Assembly: GCA_020852655.1 (NCBI GenBank)
Contig: JADZAI010000076.1
Coordinates: forward strand, 1 to 64,000
DNA: 64,000 nucleotides
Direction of reading: 5' to 3'
Origin: Alphaproteobacteria bacterium
Lineage (GTDB): Bacteria; Pseudomonadota; Alphaproteobacteria; Micropepsales; Micropepsaceae
Shown here: one piece after another, positions 29,099 through 37,020 of the stretch
Numbering within the stretch: position 1 is the first letter of the stretch
Layout of the letters: every line of letters starts with the position of its first letter
Made by a program: the position numbers and the translations under genes
Notes under the pieces: generated by a model
Told to the model about the DNA's origin: nothing
The model's database searches: none
Seen by the model: only the letters and a program-made list of their open reading frames with translations

Positions 29099-29327
29099 AT
29101 TCCTTCTCCTCACAGTCATCTGCGAGACCAGACCTAGGCCCCGTCCTATCTCGGAAGATCGAGAAGTTCTCCCGCACCCCGTGAGTTTTCTCCAACGACG
29201 CAGCCTTAGTCAGCGCTTCTTCCTGCCGCCATTGACGGCTTTGCCGCCTCGGCAGGTCCTGAGGGCGCTTTGCCTTTTCGCCGGTCATGCGCGATGGAAG
29301 CCGCCTCACAGGGGAGGCGACTCGTTC

Positions 29328-30182
29328 ATGCGGTTTCGCGCAACACGGCGCGGCGTTCTGGCCGGTGCGGCGGGCTTCGTGCTCTGCGGCGCCGCGCGCG
29401 CCGCCGCACCGCAGCGCATCGTTTCGCTCAACCCCTGCCTCGACGCGATCCTGCTGGAAGTCGTCGACCGCAGCCGCATCGCCGCCCTCAGCCACTATGC
29501 CCGCGATGCCCAATCCTCCACCGTCGCCGCGATCGCCGAGACCCTGCCCATCACCTACGAGACCGCCGAGGAAGTCGCCGCGCTCGCCCCCGACCTCGTG
29601 CTGGCCAGCGTGCACACCTCGATCGCGACGCGGAACGCACTGGAGCGGCTGAACATCCCCTTCGCGCTCTTCGACGTCCCCGAAGCGATCCGCGCCAGCC
29701 TCGCCCAGGTCTCCGGCGTCGCGGCGCTGTGCGAGGCCGAGTCCCGCGGCCGCGAGCTCATCGCCGGCATCGAAGCCGCACTGACGGCCGCCGAGCCGCG
29801 CACCGCGCATCCGCCGATCGAAGCCGTCGTCTTCCAGGCCCGCGGCTTCGCGGCCGGCGAAGGCACGCTGCTGGACGAGATGCTGCGCCGCTGCGGCTTC
29901 GTGAATGTCGCGGCGCGCTACGGCATCCGGAAATGGGGCAATGTCGGACTCGAATCGCTCATCGCCGATCCGCCCCAGATGCTGCTCGCCGGACAGGCCT
30001 CTGCCGGCGCACCGACCTGGGCCGAGCGTGTGCTCTCGCATCCCGCGCTCGAAGCCATCGCCGGCCGCATGGCGCGCGCGACCTTTCCCGAAGCGCTGAT
30101 GTATTGCGGCGGCCCGGTGCTGCGCCAGACCGCCGCCGCGCTCGCCGCGGCGCGCGATGCCTATTGGAGCGCACGCGCATGA
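29328..30182 (+). CDS. BtuF-like ABC transporter substrate-binding protein
   Basis: 285 residues from ATG 29328 with GGGGAGG upstream. The leader MRFRATRRGVLAGAAGFVLC contains a twin-arginine-like RR before a hydrophobic core, so export by Tat or Sec is possible. The mature part is a class III periplasmic binding protein: PQRIVSLNPCLDAILLEV at the start of the N-lobe, the LAPDLVLAS element, and a long backbone helix. This class carries cobalamin or Fe-siderophores/haem to BtuC/FecCD permeases. The permease start overlaps the stop by 4 bp. No lipobox and no B12 riboswitch precede it. Confidence 0.87.
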   Translation: MRFRATRRGVLAGAAGFVLCGAARAAAPQRIVSLNPCLDAILLEVVDRSRIAALSHYARDAQSSTVAAIAETLPITYETAEEVAALAPDLVLASVHTSIATRNALERLNIPFALFDVPEAIRASLAQVSGVAALCEAESRGRELIAGIEAALTAAEPRTAHPPIEAVVFQARGFAAGEGTLLDEMLRRCGFVNVAARYGIRKWGNVGLESLIADPPQMLLAGQASAGAPTWAERVLSHPALEAIAGRMARATFPEALMYCGGPVLRQTAAALAAARDAYWSARA

Positions 30183-31153
30183 GACGCGGCCCGCTGATCG
30201 CCCTTCTCCTCGTCGGCATCGCGCTGCTGGCGATGCTGTCGCTGATGTCCGGGCGCGCCCTCGTGCCGTTCAGCGCCTGGCTCGACCCGGCCGACCCGCG
30301 CTGGGCCATCGTCTTCGAACTGCGCCTGCCGCGCACGCTGCTCGCCATCATGATCGGCGCCGCGCTCGGCATGTCCGGCGCGGCGATGCAGGGCTACACG
30401 CGCAACCCGCTCGCCGATCCCGGCATTCTCGGCGTGTCGTCGCTCGCCGCGCTGGGCGCGGTGATGACGCTCTATTTCGGCTTCACCTCGGGCGCGACCT
30501 GGATCCTCCCCGTCGCCGCCGTCGCCGGCGCCGTGCTCAGCGTCTTCCTGCTGGTCGCGCTGGCCGGCTTCACCGCGAGCGTCATCACCTTCGTCCTCGC
30601 CGGCGTCATCCTGCAAAGCGTCGCCGGCTCGGCCGTCGCCCTCGCGCTCAGCCTGGCGCCCAACCCCTGGGCGGCGCAGGAGATCATGAACTGGCTGCTC
30701 GGCTCGCTCACCGACCGCAGCATCCAGGAGGTCAAGCTCGCTGCGCCCTTCATCGCCGCCGGCCTCCTCATCCTCTGGTCGACCCGCCGTGCGCTCGACG
30801 CCCTCTCGCTCGGCGAAGCCTCCGCCGCCTCGCTCGGCGTCAACCTGCCGCGCACCCAGCTCCTCATCGCCCTCGGCGTCGGTCTCGCAACCGGCGCCAG
30901 CGTCGCCGTCTCCGGCATCATCGGCTTCGTCGGCCTCATCGTGCCGCACCTCATCCGCTGGACGACCGGCGCGACGCCCGGCGCCCTGTTGCTCCCGAGC
31001 GCCCTCGGCGGCGCGGCACTGGTCCTCGCCGGCGACACGCTGATGCGCCTCGTGCCGCTGGCGGTCGAGATGAAGCTCGGCGTCGCGATGTCGGCCATCG
31101 GCGGGCCGTTCTTCCTTGCCATGCTGATCGCGATGCGCCGCCGCACGGCTTGA
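30179..31153 (+). CDS. FecCD/BtuC family ABC transporter permease
   Basis: 324 residues with about ten membrane segments. The family signature GMSGAAMQGYTRNPLADPGILG is split here as GAAMQGYTRNPLADPGI; the coupling-helix region IIGFVGLIVPHLIRWTTG is present. Such permeases import cobalamin, ferric siderophores or haem. The ATG overlaps the upstream TGA (ATGA). The usual ATPase gene (btuD/fecE) is missing after it: the next reading frame is a short unrelated ORF. The importer therefore must use an ATPase encoded elsewhere. Confidence 0.9.
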   Translation: MRRGPLIALLLVGIALLAMLSLMSGRALVPFSAWLDPADPRWAIVFELRLPRTLLAIMIGAALGMSGAAMQGYTRNPLADPGILGVSSLAALGAVMTLYFGFTSGATWILPVAAVAGAVLSVFLLVALAGFTASVITFVLAGVILQSVAGSAVALALSLAPNPWAAQEIMNWLLGSLTDRSIQEVKLAAPFIAAGLLILWSTRRALDALSLGEASAASLGVNLPRTQLLIALGVGLATGASVAVSGIIGFVGLIVPHLIRWTTGATPGALLLPSALGGAALVLAGDTLMRLVPLAVEMKLGVAMSAIGGPFFLAMLIAMRRRTA

Positions 31154-31167
31154 GGCGGAACGCCGTC

Positions 31168-31202
31168 GTTAGGGCTAACGGCCGTTAAGGCCATTCCCTA
31201 AC
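31168..31202. repeat. Nested palindromes after the permease gene
   Basis: GTTAGGG (31168-31174) pairs with CCCTAAC (31196-31202). Inside lies a perfect 12-bp palindrome TAACGGCCGTTA (31176-31187), and GTTAG-GG-CTAAC (31168-31179) is itself perfect. There is no T-run, so a simple terminator is unlikely; operator or processing structure is possible. Confidence 0.55.
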
Positions 31203-31288
31203 AAACCATGCATCATTTGCCGCCAAACCTCTTCAACTTGAGGCGGCTTCGTTTACCCCGGGGGCCGTCGCGCCCGAAGGGTATGTGC

Positions 31289-31567
31289 ATGTCGATGATC
31301 TCCCTGAAATGGCTGCGCGCAGACCGCAGGCCGGCGACGGACCCAGCCGGCCTCGCGCCGAAGGGGCACCCCGTCGTCGCTTTCTCGACGCTTGCGGGCC
31401 CCTCGGGACACTACGGAACGCTGAAACTGGAACTCGCCGCCGACATGTCCCTGGCGCCGACCTTTACCGTCCAGCCGGTGTTCACCGCCGACGGAGCCCG
31501 CGAACTTGCCGGCGCCCTGCTTGCCCTCGCGGACCGGCTGGAAGCTCCTGGAGAACGCCCTTCGTAA
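31289..31567 (+). CDS. Short hypothetical protein
   Basis: 92 residues from an ATG with GAAGGGT upstream; alternative ATGs lie at 31283 and 31295. No family recognised. The sequence shows a VVAFSTLAGPSGHYGTLKLE strand-rich middle and a C-terminal helix (ARELAGALLALADRLEA). No signal peptide or membrane segment. Codon use resembles other genes in the window, but the evidence for expression is only this and the plausible ribosome site. Confidence 0.5.
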   Translation: MSMISLKWLRADRRPATDPAGLAPKGHPVVAFSTLAGPSGHYGTLKLELAADMSLAPTFTVQPVFTADGARELAGALLALADRLEAPGERPS

Positions 31568-31680
31568 GCGCGCCTAACCCCGCGCTTAACCCTGCGCGAT
31601 AGGCAGAACCGCAACAGGGCGGCTATCATGACCGGGACGAGCGGCCCTCCCGGCCGCGACGACCCGGACCCGGTTTCACG

Positions 31681-32658
31681 ATGGCCTATCGGCTGAGCCT
31701 GTTGGACAAGAGCCTCGTCCAGCGCGGCGAGCATCCCGCCGCGGCGCTGGCCCGCACGGTCGCGCTCGCGAAGCATGCGGAGACGCTCGGCTATCACCGC
31801 TTCTGGCTGGCCGAGCATCACGGCTTCAAGACGCACGCGAGCTCCGCGCCCGAGATTCTGATCGCCCATATCCTGGCGCAGACGGCCCGCATCCGCGTCG
31901 GCTCCGGCGGCGTGATGTTGCAGCACTACAGCGCCTACAAGGTCGCCGAGACCTTCAACATGCTGGCGGGCCTCTCGCCCGGCCGCGTCGATCTCGGCGT
32001 CGGCAAGGCGCCGGGCGGCTTCCCGCTCTCGACCCGGGCGCTCCAGGCACAGGAAGGCGGCCACGCCGTCGACTTCGCCGAACAGCTCGGTGCCCTCGAC
32101 GGCTATCTCGGCGCCGCGCCGGGGGCGCTCGCCATGCCGCTGCCGCAGGTCGCGCCCGAGCGCCATCTCCTCGGCGCCAGCGTCGCGAGCGCCGTGCTCG
32201 CCGGCGAGCGCGGCTGGGACTTCGTCTTCGCCGGCCAGTTCAACGGCGACAGCGACCTCATCGAAGCGAGCTTCGCCGCCTATCGCCGCTACAGCGACCG
32301 CCCGCCGATGCTCGCCGTCGTCGCCCTCGCCGCGCCGACGCAAGGCGAGGCGGAAGCGAAGGTCGCCGCGATGCGCATGTTCAAGATGCATCTGCCGCAC
32401 GGCCAGAGCGTCAATCCGGGGAGCCCGGACCAGGCGGTGGAGTACGCGCGCCAGGCCGGCGTCAGCGACTACACGGTCGAGGAAATCCGCCCGAGCCTCC
32501 TCGCCGGCACACCGGATTTCATCCACGCCCGGTTCGAACGGATGCAGGCGCGCTTCGGCGTCGAAGAATTCATCATCGACACGCCGGTCGCCACCGAGGC
32601 GGACCGGCGCACGTCAATCGACCTGCTCGCACAACGACAGACGGCCCGCGTGCCGTGA
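31681..32658 (+). CDS. LLM-class flavin-dependent oxidoreductase (MsnO8-like)
   Basis: 325 residues, bacterial luciferase-like TIM barrel. The opening YRLSLLDKSLVQRGEHPAAA and the blocks RFWLAEHHGFKTHASSAPEI and VGSGGVMLQHYSAYKVAE are diagnostic of 'luciferase family oxidoreductase, group 1' (MsnO8). These FMNH2-dependent enzymes oxidise small substrates, often in sulfur or xenobiotic use. The next monooxygenase gene starts 15 bp downstream. Confidence 0.9.
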   Translation: MAYRLSLLDKSLVQRGEHPAAALARTVALAKHAETLGYHRFWLAEHHGFKTHASSAPEILIAHILAQTARIRVGSGGVMLQHYSAYKVAETFNMLAGLSPGRVDLGVGKAPGGFPLSTRALQAQEGGHAVDFAEQLGALDGYLGAAPGALAMPLPQVAPERHLLGASVASAVLAGERGWDFVFAGQFNGDSDLIEASFAAYRRYSDRPPMLAVVALAAPTQGEAEAKVAAMRMFKMHLPHGQSVNPGSPDQAVEYARQAGVSDYTVEEIRPSLLAGTPDFIHARFERMQARFGVEEFIIDTPVATEADRRTSIDLLAQRQTARVP

Positions 32659-32672
32659 GGGAGAAACCGCAG

Positions 32673-34013
32673 ATGAGCCAACGCCAGGTGATCTTCGGGC
32701 TCATGCTCCAGGGTGCGGGGGCGCACATGAATTCGTGGCGCCACCCTTCGAGTCCCCCCGATGCGAGCGTGAATTTCGACTATTTCGTCCGCACCGCACG
32801 CCAGGCCGAAGCGGCCGGCATCGCCTTCGCCTTCATCGCCGACGGCCTCTTCATCAACGAGAAATCCGTCCCGCACTTCCTCAACCGCTTCGAGCCGATC
32901 GTCATCCTTTCCGCCCTCGCCGCGGTCACCGAAAAGCTCGGTGTCGTCGGCACGGTCTCGACCTCCTACAGCGATCCCTTCACCATCGCCCGGCAATTCG
33001 CCTCGATCGACCTCATCAGCGGCGGGCGGGCCGGCTGGAACGCCGTGACGACACCGCTCGAAGGCTCGGGGAAGAACTACGGCAAGGATCACCCGCCGCA
33101 CGCGCTGCGCTACGAGATGGCGGCCGAGTATCTCGACGTCGTGAAGGGCCTCTGGGACTCCTGGGACGACGATGCCTTCGTGCGCAACCGGCAGACCGGC
33201 GAGTTCTTCGACCGCGCCAGGATGCACCGCCTGAACCACCAGGGCCGCTTCTACTCGGTCGAAGGCCCGCTCAATGCCGGCCGCTCCGCGCAAGGCCAGC
33301 CGGTCGTGTTCCAGGCCGGCGCATCGGAGTCCGGCATCGATCTCGCCGGCCGCCACGCCGACGGCGTCTTCAGCAATACCGGCAGCTTCGCCGATGCGCA
33401 GACGCTCTACGCGCGCCTCAAGGCCGCCGCCATCGCACATGGCCGCAAGGCCGGCGATCTCAAGGTCTTCCCCGGCATCGGCCCCATCGTCGGGGCGACC
33501 GAACGCGAGGCCGAGGACAAATACATGGCGATCCGCAGCCTCGTGAACATCGACGAGGCGCTGGCCTATCTCGGCCGCTTCTTCGACCATCACGACTTCA
33601 CCGCCTACCCGCTCGATGCGCCGTTCCCCGAACTCGGCGCGATCGGCGAGAACAGCTTCCGCTCCACCACCGACCGCATCAAGAAGACGGCGCGCGACAA
33701 AGGCCAGAGCCTGCGCGAGGTGGCGCTCAACGTCGCGACGCCGCGCTCGGCCTTCGTCGGCACCGCCGACCGGATCGCCGACGAGATCCTGCGCTGGATC
33801 GACGGCGACGCGGCCGACGGCTTCATCCTCGGCTTCCCGGTGATCGCCGAAGGCCTCGACGATTTCGAGAAGCATGTCGTCCCGGTACTTGAGGAGCGCG
33901 GCGCTTACACCCGCACGCTCGCCGGCAGGACGCTGCGCGACCATCTCGGCCTCCCGTTCAAGGAAAGCCGCTATGCCGCCACGCCGATCGCGCATGGCGA
34001 AGCGGCGGAGTAA
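32673..34013 (+). CDS. NtaA/DmoA family FMN-dependent monooxygenase
   Basis: 446 residues from ATG 32673, which has GGGAG ten bases upstream; a GTG at 32655 overlaps the previous stop but lacks support. The pattern VIFGLMLQGAGAHMNSWRHP at the N-terminus, ISGGRAGWNAVTT in the middle and GRFYSVEGPLNAGRSAQGQP (substrate-side insertion) are typical of the NtaA/SnaA/DszA/DmoA family, which oxidise chelators, dibenzothiophene or dimethyl sulfide with FMNH2 from a separate reductase. No such reductase is adjacent. Confidence 0.92.
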   Translation: MSQRQVIFGLMLQGAGAHMNSWRHPSSPPDASVNFDYFVRTARQAEAAGIAFAFIADGLFINEKSVPHFLNRFEPIVILSALAAVTEKLGVVGTVSTSYSDPFTIARQFASIDLISGGRAGWNAVTTPLEGSGKNYGKDHPPHALRYEMAAEYLDVVKGLWDSWDDDAFVRNRQTGEFFDRARMHRLNHQGRFYSVEGPLNAGRSAQGQPVVFQAGASESGIDLAGRHADGVFSNTGSFADAQTLYARLKAAAIAHGRKAGDLKVFPGIGPIVGATEREAEDKYMAIRSLVNIDEALAYLGRFFDHHDFTAYPLDAPFPELGAIGENSFRSTTDRIKKTARDKGQSLREVALNVATPRSAFVGTADRIADEILRWIDGDAADGFILGFPVIAEGLDDFEKHVVPVLEERGAYTRTLAGRTLRDHLGLPFKESRYAATPIAHGEAAE

Positions 34014-34020
34014 CGCCCTG

Positions 34021-34500
34021 ATGGCCGATGAATTCGTCTACACCACCATGCACGACCCGCGCGCACTCCCGCTCATCGAGGCGCTGAGCGAGCATTACGA
34101 GCGTCTCTATGGCGAGGAGTTCGGCGAAGAGGCGACGGGCGAGATGACCCGCTACCCCGCAGAGCGCTTCATGCCGCCGGAAGGCAATTTCGTGCTGCTG
34201 CTGCGCGACGGCGCCGCCATCGCGGGCGGCGCCTTCAAGTCCTATGGTCCGGTCACCGCCGAGATCAAACGCATGTGGACCCACGCTGATTACCAGCGCC
34301 AGGGTCTCGCGATGAAGATCCTTGCCGAGCTGGAGACCCAGGCGCAGCGCCAGGGCTATACCCGCTCCTACCTCACCACCGGCTATCTCCAGGCGCCCGC
34401 CATCGCCCTCTACCAGCGCGCCGGCTACACGCCCCTCTTCGACACCGGGGCGGACCTCAGGACCTACGGCGTCCTGCCGTTCGAGAAGACCCTGGCCTGA
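34021..34500 (+). CDS. GNAT family N-acetyltransferase
   Basis: 159 residues. The acetyl-CoA-binding core is IKRMWTHADYQRQGLAMKILAELE (Q/RxxGxG/A type loop), followed by the YLTTGYLQAPAIALYQRAGY block near the C-terminus. It starts 8 bp after the monooxygenase and is the third gene of the unit, an order suggesting that the oxidised product is acetylated or that the enzyme detoxifies an intermediate. Confidence 0.87.
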   Translation: MADEFVYTTMHDPRALPLIEALSEHYERLYGEEFGEEATGEMTRYPAERFMPPEGNFVLLLRDGAAIAGGAFKSYGPVTAEIKRMWTHADYQRQGLAMKILAELETQAQRQGYTRSYLTTGYLQAPAIALYQRAGYTPLFDTGADLRTYGVLPFEKTLA

Positions 34501-34528
34501 AACCGCCTGCGTCGGCGCGGCGGACAAA

Positions 34529-34605
34529 TGGCGACCCCGGAGAGATTCGAACTCCCGACCCGCTGCTTAGGACGCAGCCGCTCTATCCTGCTGAGCTACG
34601 GGGTC
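34529..34605 (-). tRNA. tRNA-Arg (anticodon CCT)
   Basis: Complete cloverleaf on the minus strand, 77 nt with encoded CCA: acceptor GACCCCG/CGGGGTC, D arm with AGCTCAGCAGGATAGAGC, anticodon stem GCTGC/GCAGC with loop GTCCTAA (anticodon CCT at 34569-34571), and T arm with GTTCGAATC. Reads AGG codons. It is convergent with the GNAT gene. No integrase or att-like repeat is near. Confidence 0.95.
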
Positions 34606-34763
34606 ATGCCGCGCGTCGTATCGCATGCCGCGCCGCGCGATCAAAGGCGGCAGCGCGGCCGCCCGCCGTTTTCTTCGCCTGTCGCTGCATCCGCGCACGG
34701 CGCAGCGCCGTAGTTGGCGATGTCAGCCGACGCGGCGGACGCGAAAACCACAGGAAGTCAGGC

Positions 34764-35363
34764 ATGATCAGCACCTCCAACCTCGCCTCGCCGGCGCGCC
34801 GAGCCTTCATGGGCGGCGCGGGCAGGACCGTTCTGTCCGCGGCCGCGGTCGGCCTCCTCGCCAATGCCGCCGGGTTCGGCAGCCCCGCTTTCGCCAAGGC
34901 GAAAGCCGCGACCTCGGCGGATGTCGACGTGCTGAACGTCGCGCTGGGACTGGAGCACGAGGCCATCGGCGCCTACCAGATCGGCGCCGAGAGCGGCCTC
35001 CTGAAGCCGCCCGCCCTCAAGCTGGCGGTTCTGTTCCAGAGCCATCACAAGGGGCACCGCGATGCCCTCGTCGCGACGATCGGCAAGCTCGGCGGCACGG
35101 CGCTCGCCGCCAAGACCACCGCGGAGTATGCCGCCGATCTCGGTGCCGCGGCGATCAAGACCGACCTCGATGTCCTGAAGCTGGCCCAGAAGCTCGAACT
35201 CGGTGCTGCCAACGCCTATCTCGGCGTCATCCCGTCCTTCGAAAGCAGGGACCTGGCGCAGGTCTCGGCGCGCCTCGCGGCTGACGAGACGATGCATTGG
35301 ACCGCCCTCTCCGGCGCGCTGGGCGACATGCTGCCAGCCCAGCCGCTGTCGTTCGGCGCCTGA
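34764..35363 (+). CDS. Exported ferritin-like protein
   Basis: 199 residues. The N-terminus RRAFMGGAGRTVLSAAAVG followed by an AFA cleavage site resembles a Tat signal. The mature part (from about 48) is a four-helix ferritin-like bundle: Glu64 and Glu66 (GLEHEAIGAY), His94/His98 (SHHKGHRDAL), Glu145 (KLELGAANAY), Glu175 and His178 (DETMHW) are candidate di-iron ligands (PF13668 type). Function in the periplasm is unknown; iron or peroxide handling is likely. It is the first gene of a four-gene unit with a cytochrome and an ECF sigma/anti-sigma pair. Confidence 0.87.
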   Translation: MISTSNLASPARRAFMGGAGRTVLSAAAVGLLANAAGFGSPAFAKAKAATSADVDVLNVALGLEHEAIGAYQIGAESGLLKPPALKLAVLFQSHHKGHRDALVATIGKLGGTALAAKTTAEYAADLGAAAIKTDLDVLKLAQKLELGAANAYLGVIPSFESRDLAQVSARLAADETMHWTALSGALGDMLPAQPLSFGA

Positions 35364-35377
35364 GACCGGCGAAAGCC

Positions 35378-35749
35378 ATGCCGCTGCGCGCCGCGATCCT
35401 TTTCAGCGCCCTGCTCACCGTCGCGCCGCCGGCCGTCGCCGGCGACGCGGCGCATGGTCAGGCGCTGTGGGAAGCCAAATGCATCGCCTGCCATGCGCTC
35501 GATGCCAACAAGGTGGGGCCGAAGCATCGCGGCGTGTACGGGCGAGAAGCCGGCACGGCGCCGGGTTACTCCTATTCCCCCGCCCTGAAGGCGAGCCACA
35601 TTGTATGGGACGCCGCGTCGCTCGACATGTGGCTGAAGGGTCCCCGCGCCTTCGTGCCCGGCACGAAGATGACCTTCAGCCTCGCGCAGCCGCAGGATCG
35701 GGCCGACGTCATCGCCTATCTGAAATCCCTCTCGCCGGCTGCCGATTGA
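35378..35749 (+). CDS. Class I c-type cytochrome
   Basis: 123 residues from ATG 35378. A signal peptide (1-21) precedes one haem site C35-I-A-C-H39 with KVGPKHRGVYG following, the cytochrome c2/c550 pattern. Met98 (PGTKMTFSL) is the likely distal ligand. It is a soluble periplasmic electron carrier. It starts 14 bp after the ferritin-like gene, and its stop touches a possible sigma-factor start. Confidence 0.92.
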   Translation: MPLRAAILFSALLTVAPPAVAGDAAHGQALWEAKCIACHALDANKVGPKHRGVYGREAGTAPGYSYSPALKASHIVWDAASLDMWLKGPRAFVPGTKMTFSLAQPQDRADVIAYLKSLSPAAD

Positions 35750-35802
35750 TGCTGCCGCCCCGCCTCGCCTATTCTGCGCGCCTGGGGCGGGGCGGGAACG
35801 GC

Positions 35803-36390
35803 ATGACGGCTAACCCGGCAGATCAGGAGGGCGCCGCGGCCGATCCGCTGGCCGCGCTGCTCGCGGCGACGGCGACCGGCGATCGCGCGGCGTTCCGCAG
35901 TCTCTACGACATGGCGGCGCCCGGCCTGCTCGGCATCGCCATCCGCATCCTGCGCAGCCGCGAGCCGGCCGAGGAGGCCCTCCAGGAAGCCTTCCTGGCG
36001 ATCTGGCAGCGGGCCGGACAGTTCTCCCCCGCGAAGGGTGCCGCCTATCCCTGGCTGGCGATGCTCGTCCGGCATCGCGCGATCGACAAGCTGCGCGCCG
36101 GCAAGCGTCATGTCAGCTCGGGCTCGATCGACGACGTCGTGGACATGGACCCCGAGCGTCTCGCCTCGCCGTGGGCGCCGCAACCTTTCGCGCGTCCCGA
36201 CGGCGACGGCCGCGACCTGCGCATATGCCTGTCGCGGCTCAACGAAAACAGCCGCCGCGCCATAGCGCTGGCATTCTATGAGGGGCTGACGCATGAAGAG
36301 CTGGCAGAGCGCATGGGCGCGCCGCTCGGAACCGTGAAGACATGGGTCCGCCGCGGTCTCCAGGCGCTGAAGGAGTGTCTGGAGTCATGA
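35803..36390 (+). CDS. ECF-type sigma70 factor
   Basis: 195 residues from ATG 35803 (GGGAA upstream); an ATG at 35749, overlapping the cytochrome stop by one base, would add 18 residues. Sigma region 2 runs from FRSLYDMAAPGLLGIAIRIL through DKLRAG; region 4 is ALAFYEGLTHEELAERMGAP with the helix-turn-helix and a terminal KTWVRRGLQALKECL. The SigK/RskA-associated ECF group fits best. Its anti-sigma partner starts in the overlapping ATGA of the stop. It probably activates this operon in response to an envelope signal. Confidence 0.92.
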   Translation: MTANPADQEGAAADPLAALLAATATGDRAAFRSLYDMAAPGLLGIAIRILRSREPAEEALQEAFLAIWQRAGQFSPAKGAAYPWLAMLVRHRAIDKLRAGKRHVSSGSIDDVVDMDPERLASPWAPQPFARPDGDGRDLRICLSRLNENSRRAIALAFYEGLTHEELAERMGAPLGTVKTWVRRGLQALKECLES

Positions 36391-36935
36391 GCGGCGACGG
36401 CGAGAGACTCGATGCCGACCTCGTGGCCGGGGAATATGTCCTCGGAACGCTGGACCAGCGCGAGCGTGCGGCGGTCGAGACGCTCGTTCACAGCCGTCCC
36501 GAATTGAAGCGCGAGCTCGACATCTGGGAATCGCGGCTGGCCGCCCTCGCGACGCAGGACCCCGTCGCCCCCTCGCCCGATCTGTGGGCCCGGATCGAAG
36601 GCGGGCTGGATGGACTGCCGCAGCAGGGCGCGTCGCTGCTGCGCGCGGGCGACCGGCGCTGGCAGGACTTTCTCCCCGGCATCCAGATCCAGGTCCTGCG
36701 CAGCAACGAAGAGGACGGCACCCAGACCTTCCTGCTCAAATTCGCGCCGGGCGCCTATCTGCCGCCGCACGACCATCCGCATACGGAGGAATGCTACGTG
36801 CTGGACGGCCAGCTCAGGATCGATGCCGCGACCTTCGGTCCCGGCGACTACCTCGCCTACCCCGCCGGCCTGCCGCACCATGCCATCACCACGACGGCCG
36901 GGGCGACCGTTCTGCTGCGCGGCAATTACGGCTGA
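36387..36935 (+). CDS. Anti-sigma factor: RskA-like domain fused to a cupin
   Basis: 182 residues. Residues 12-55 (LVAGEYVLGTLDQRERAAVE and LDIWESRLAAL) match the anti-sigma domain of RskA-type anti-sigma-K factors. Instead of a transmembrane helix and periplasmic domain, a cupin follows (about 95-180) with His128, His130, Glu134 and His164 as likely metal ligands (PPHDHPHTEECYVLDGQL ... PAGLPHH). No membrane segment is present, so the sensor is cytoplasmic, similar in concept to ChrR. It is translationally coupled to the ECF sigma factor. Confidence 0.85.
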   Translation: MSGDGERLDADLVAGEYVLGTLDQRERAAVETLVHSRPELKRELDIWESRLAALATQDPVAPSPDLWARIEGGLDGLPQQGASLLRAGDRRWQDFLPGIQIQVLRSNEEDGTQTFLLKFAPGAYLPPHDHPHTEECYVLDGQLRIDAATFGPGDYLAYPAGLPHHAITTTAGATVLLRGNYG

Positions 36936-37020
36936 GGGCGCCCGAGCCCCCGCAAGAGCCGTTGCCCCGCCCACGGCAATCGCGCTTAAGTCTCCCCCAT
37001 CGCAATCCAGGGAGACGCCT

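Noticed and set aside
29099..29327. Cobalamin riboswitch before the BtuF-like gene
   Set aside because: I looked for the B12-box and the conserved core elements and did not find them.
34529..34605. tRNA-Arg as a phage or island attachment site
   Set aside because: No integrase, no repeated tRNA 3' end and no foreign-looking block next to it.
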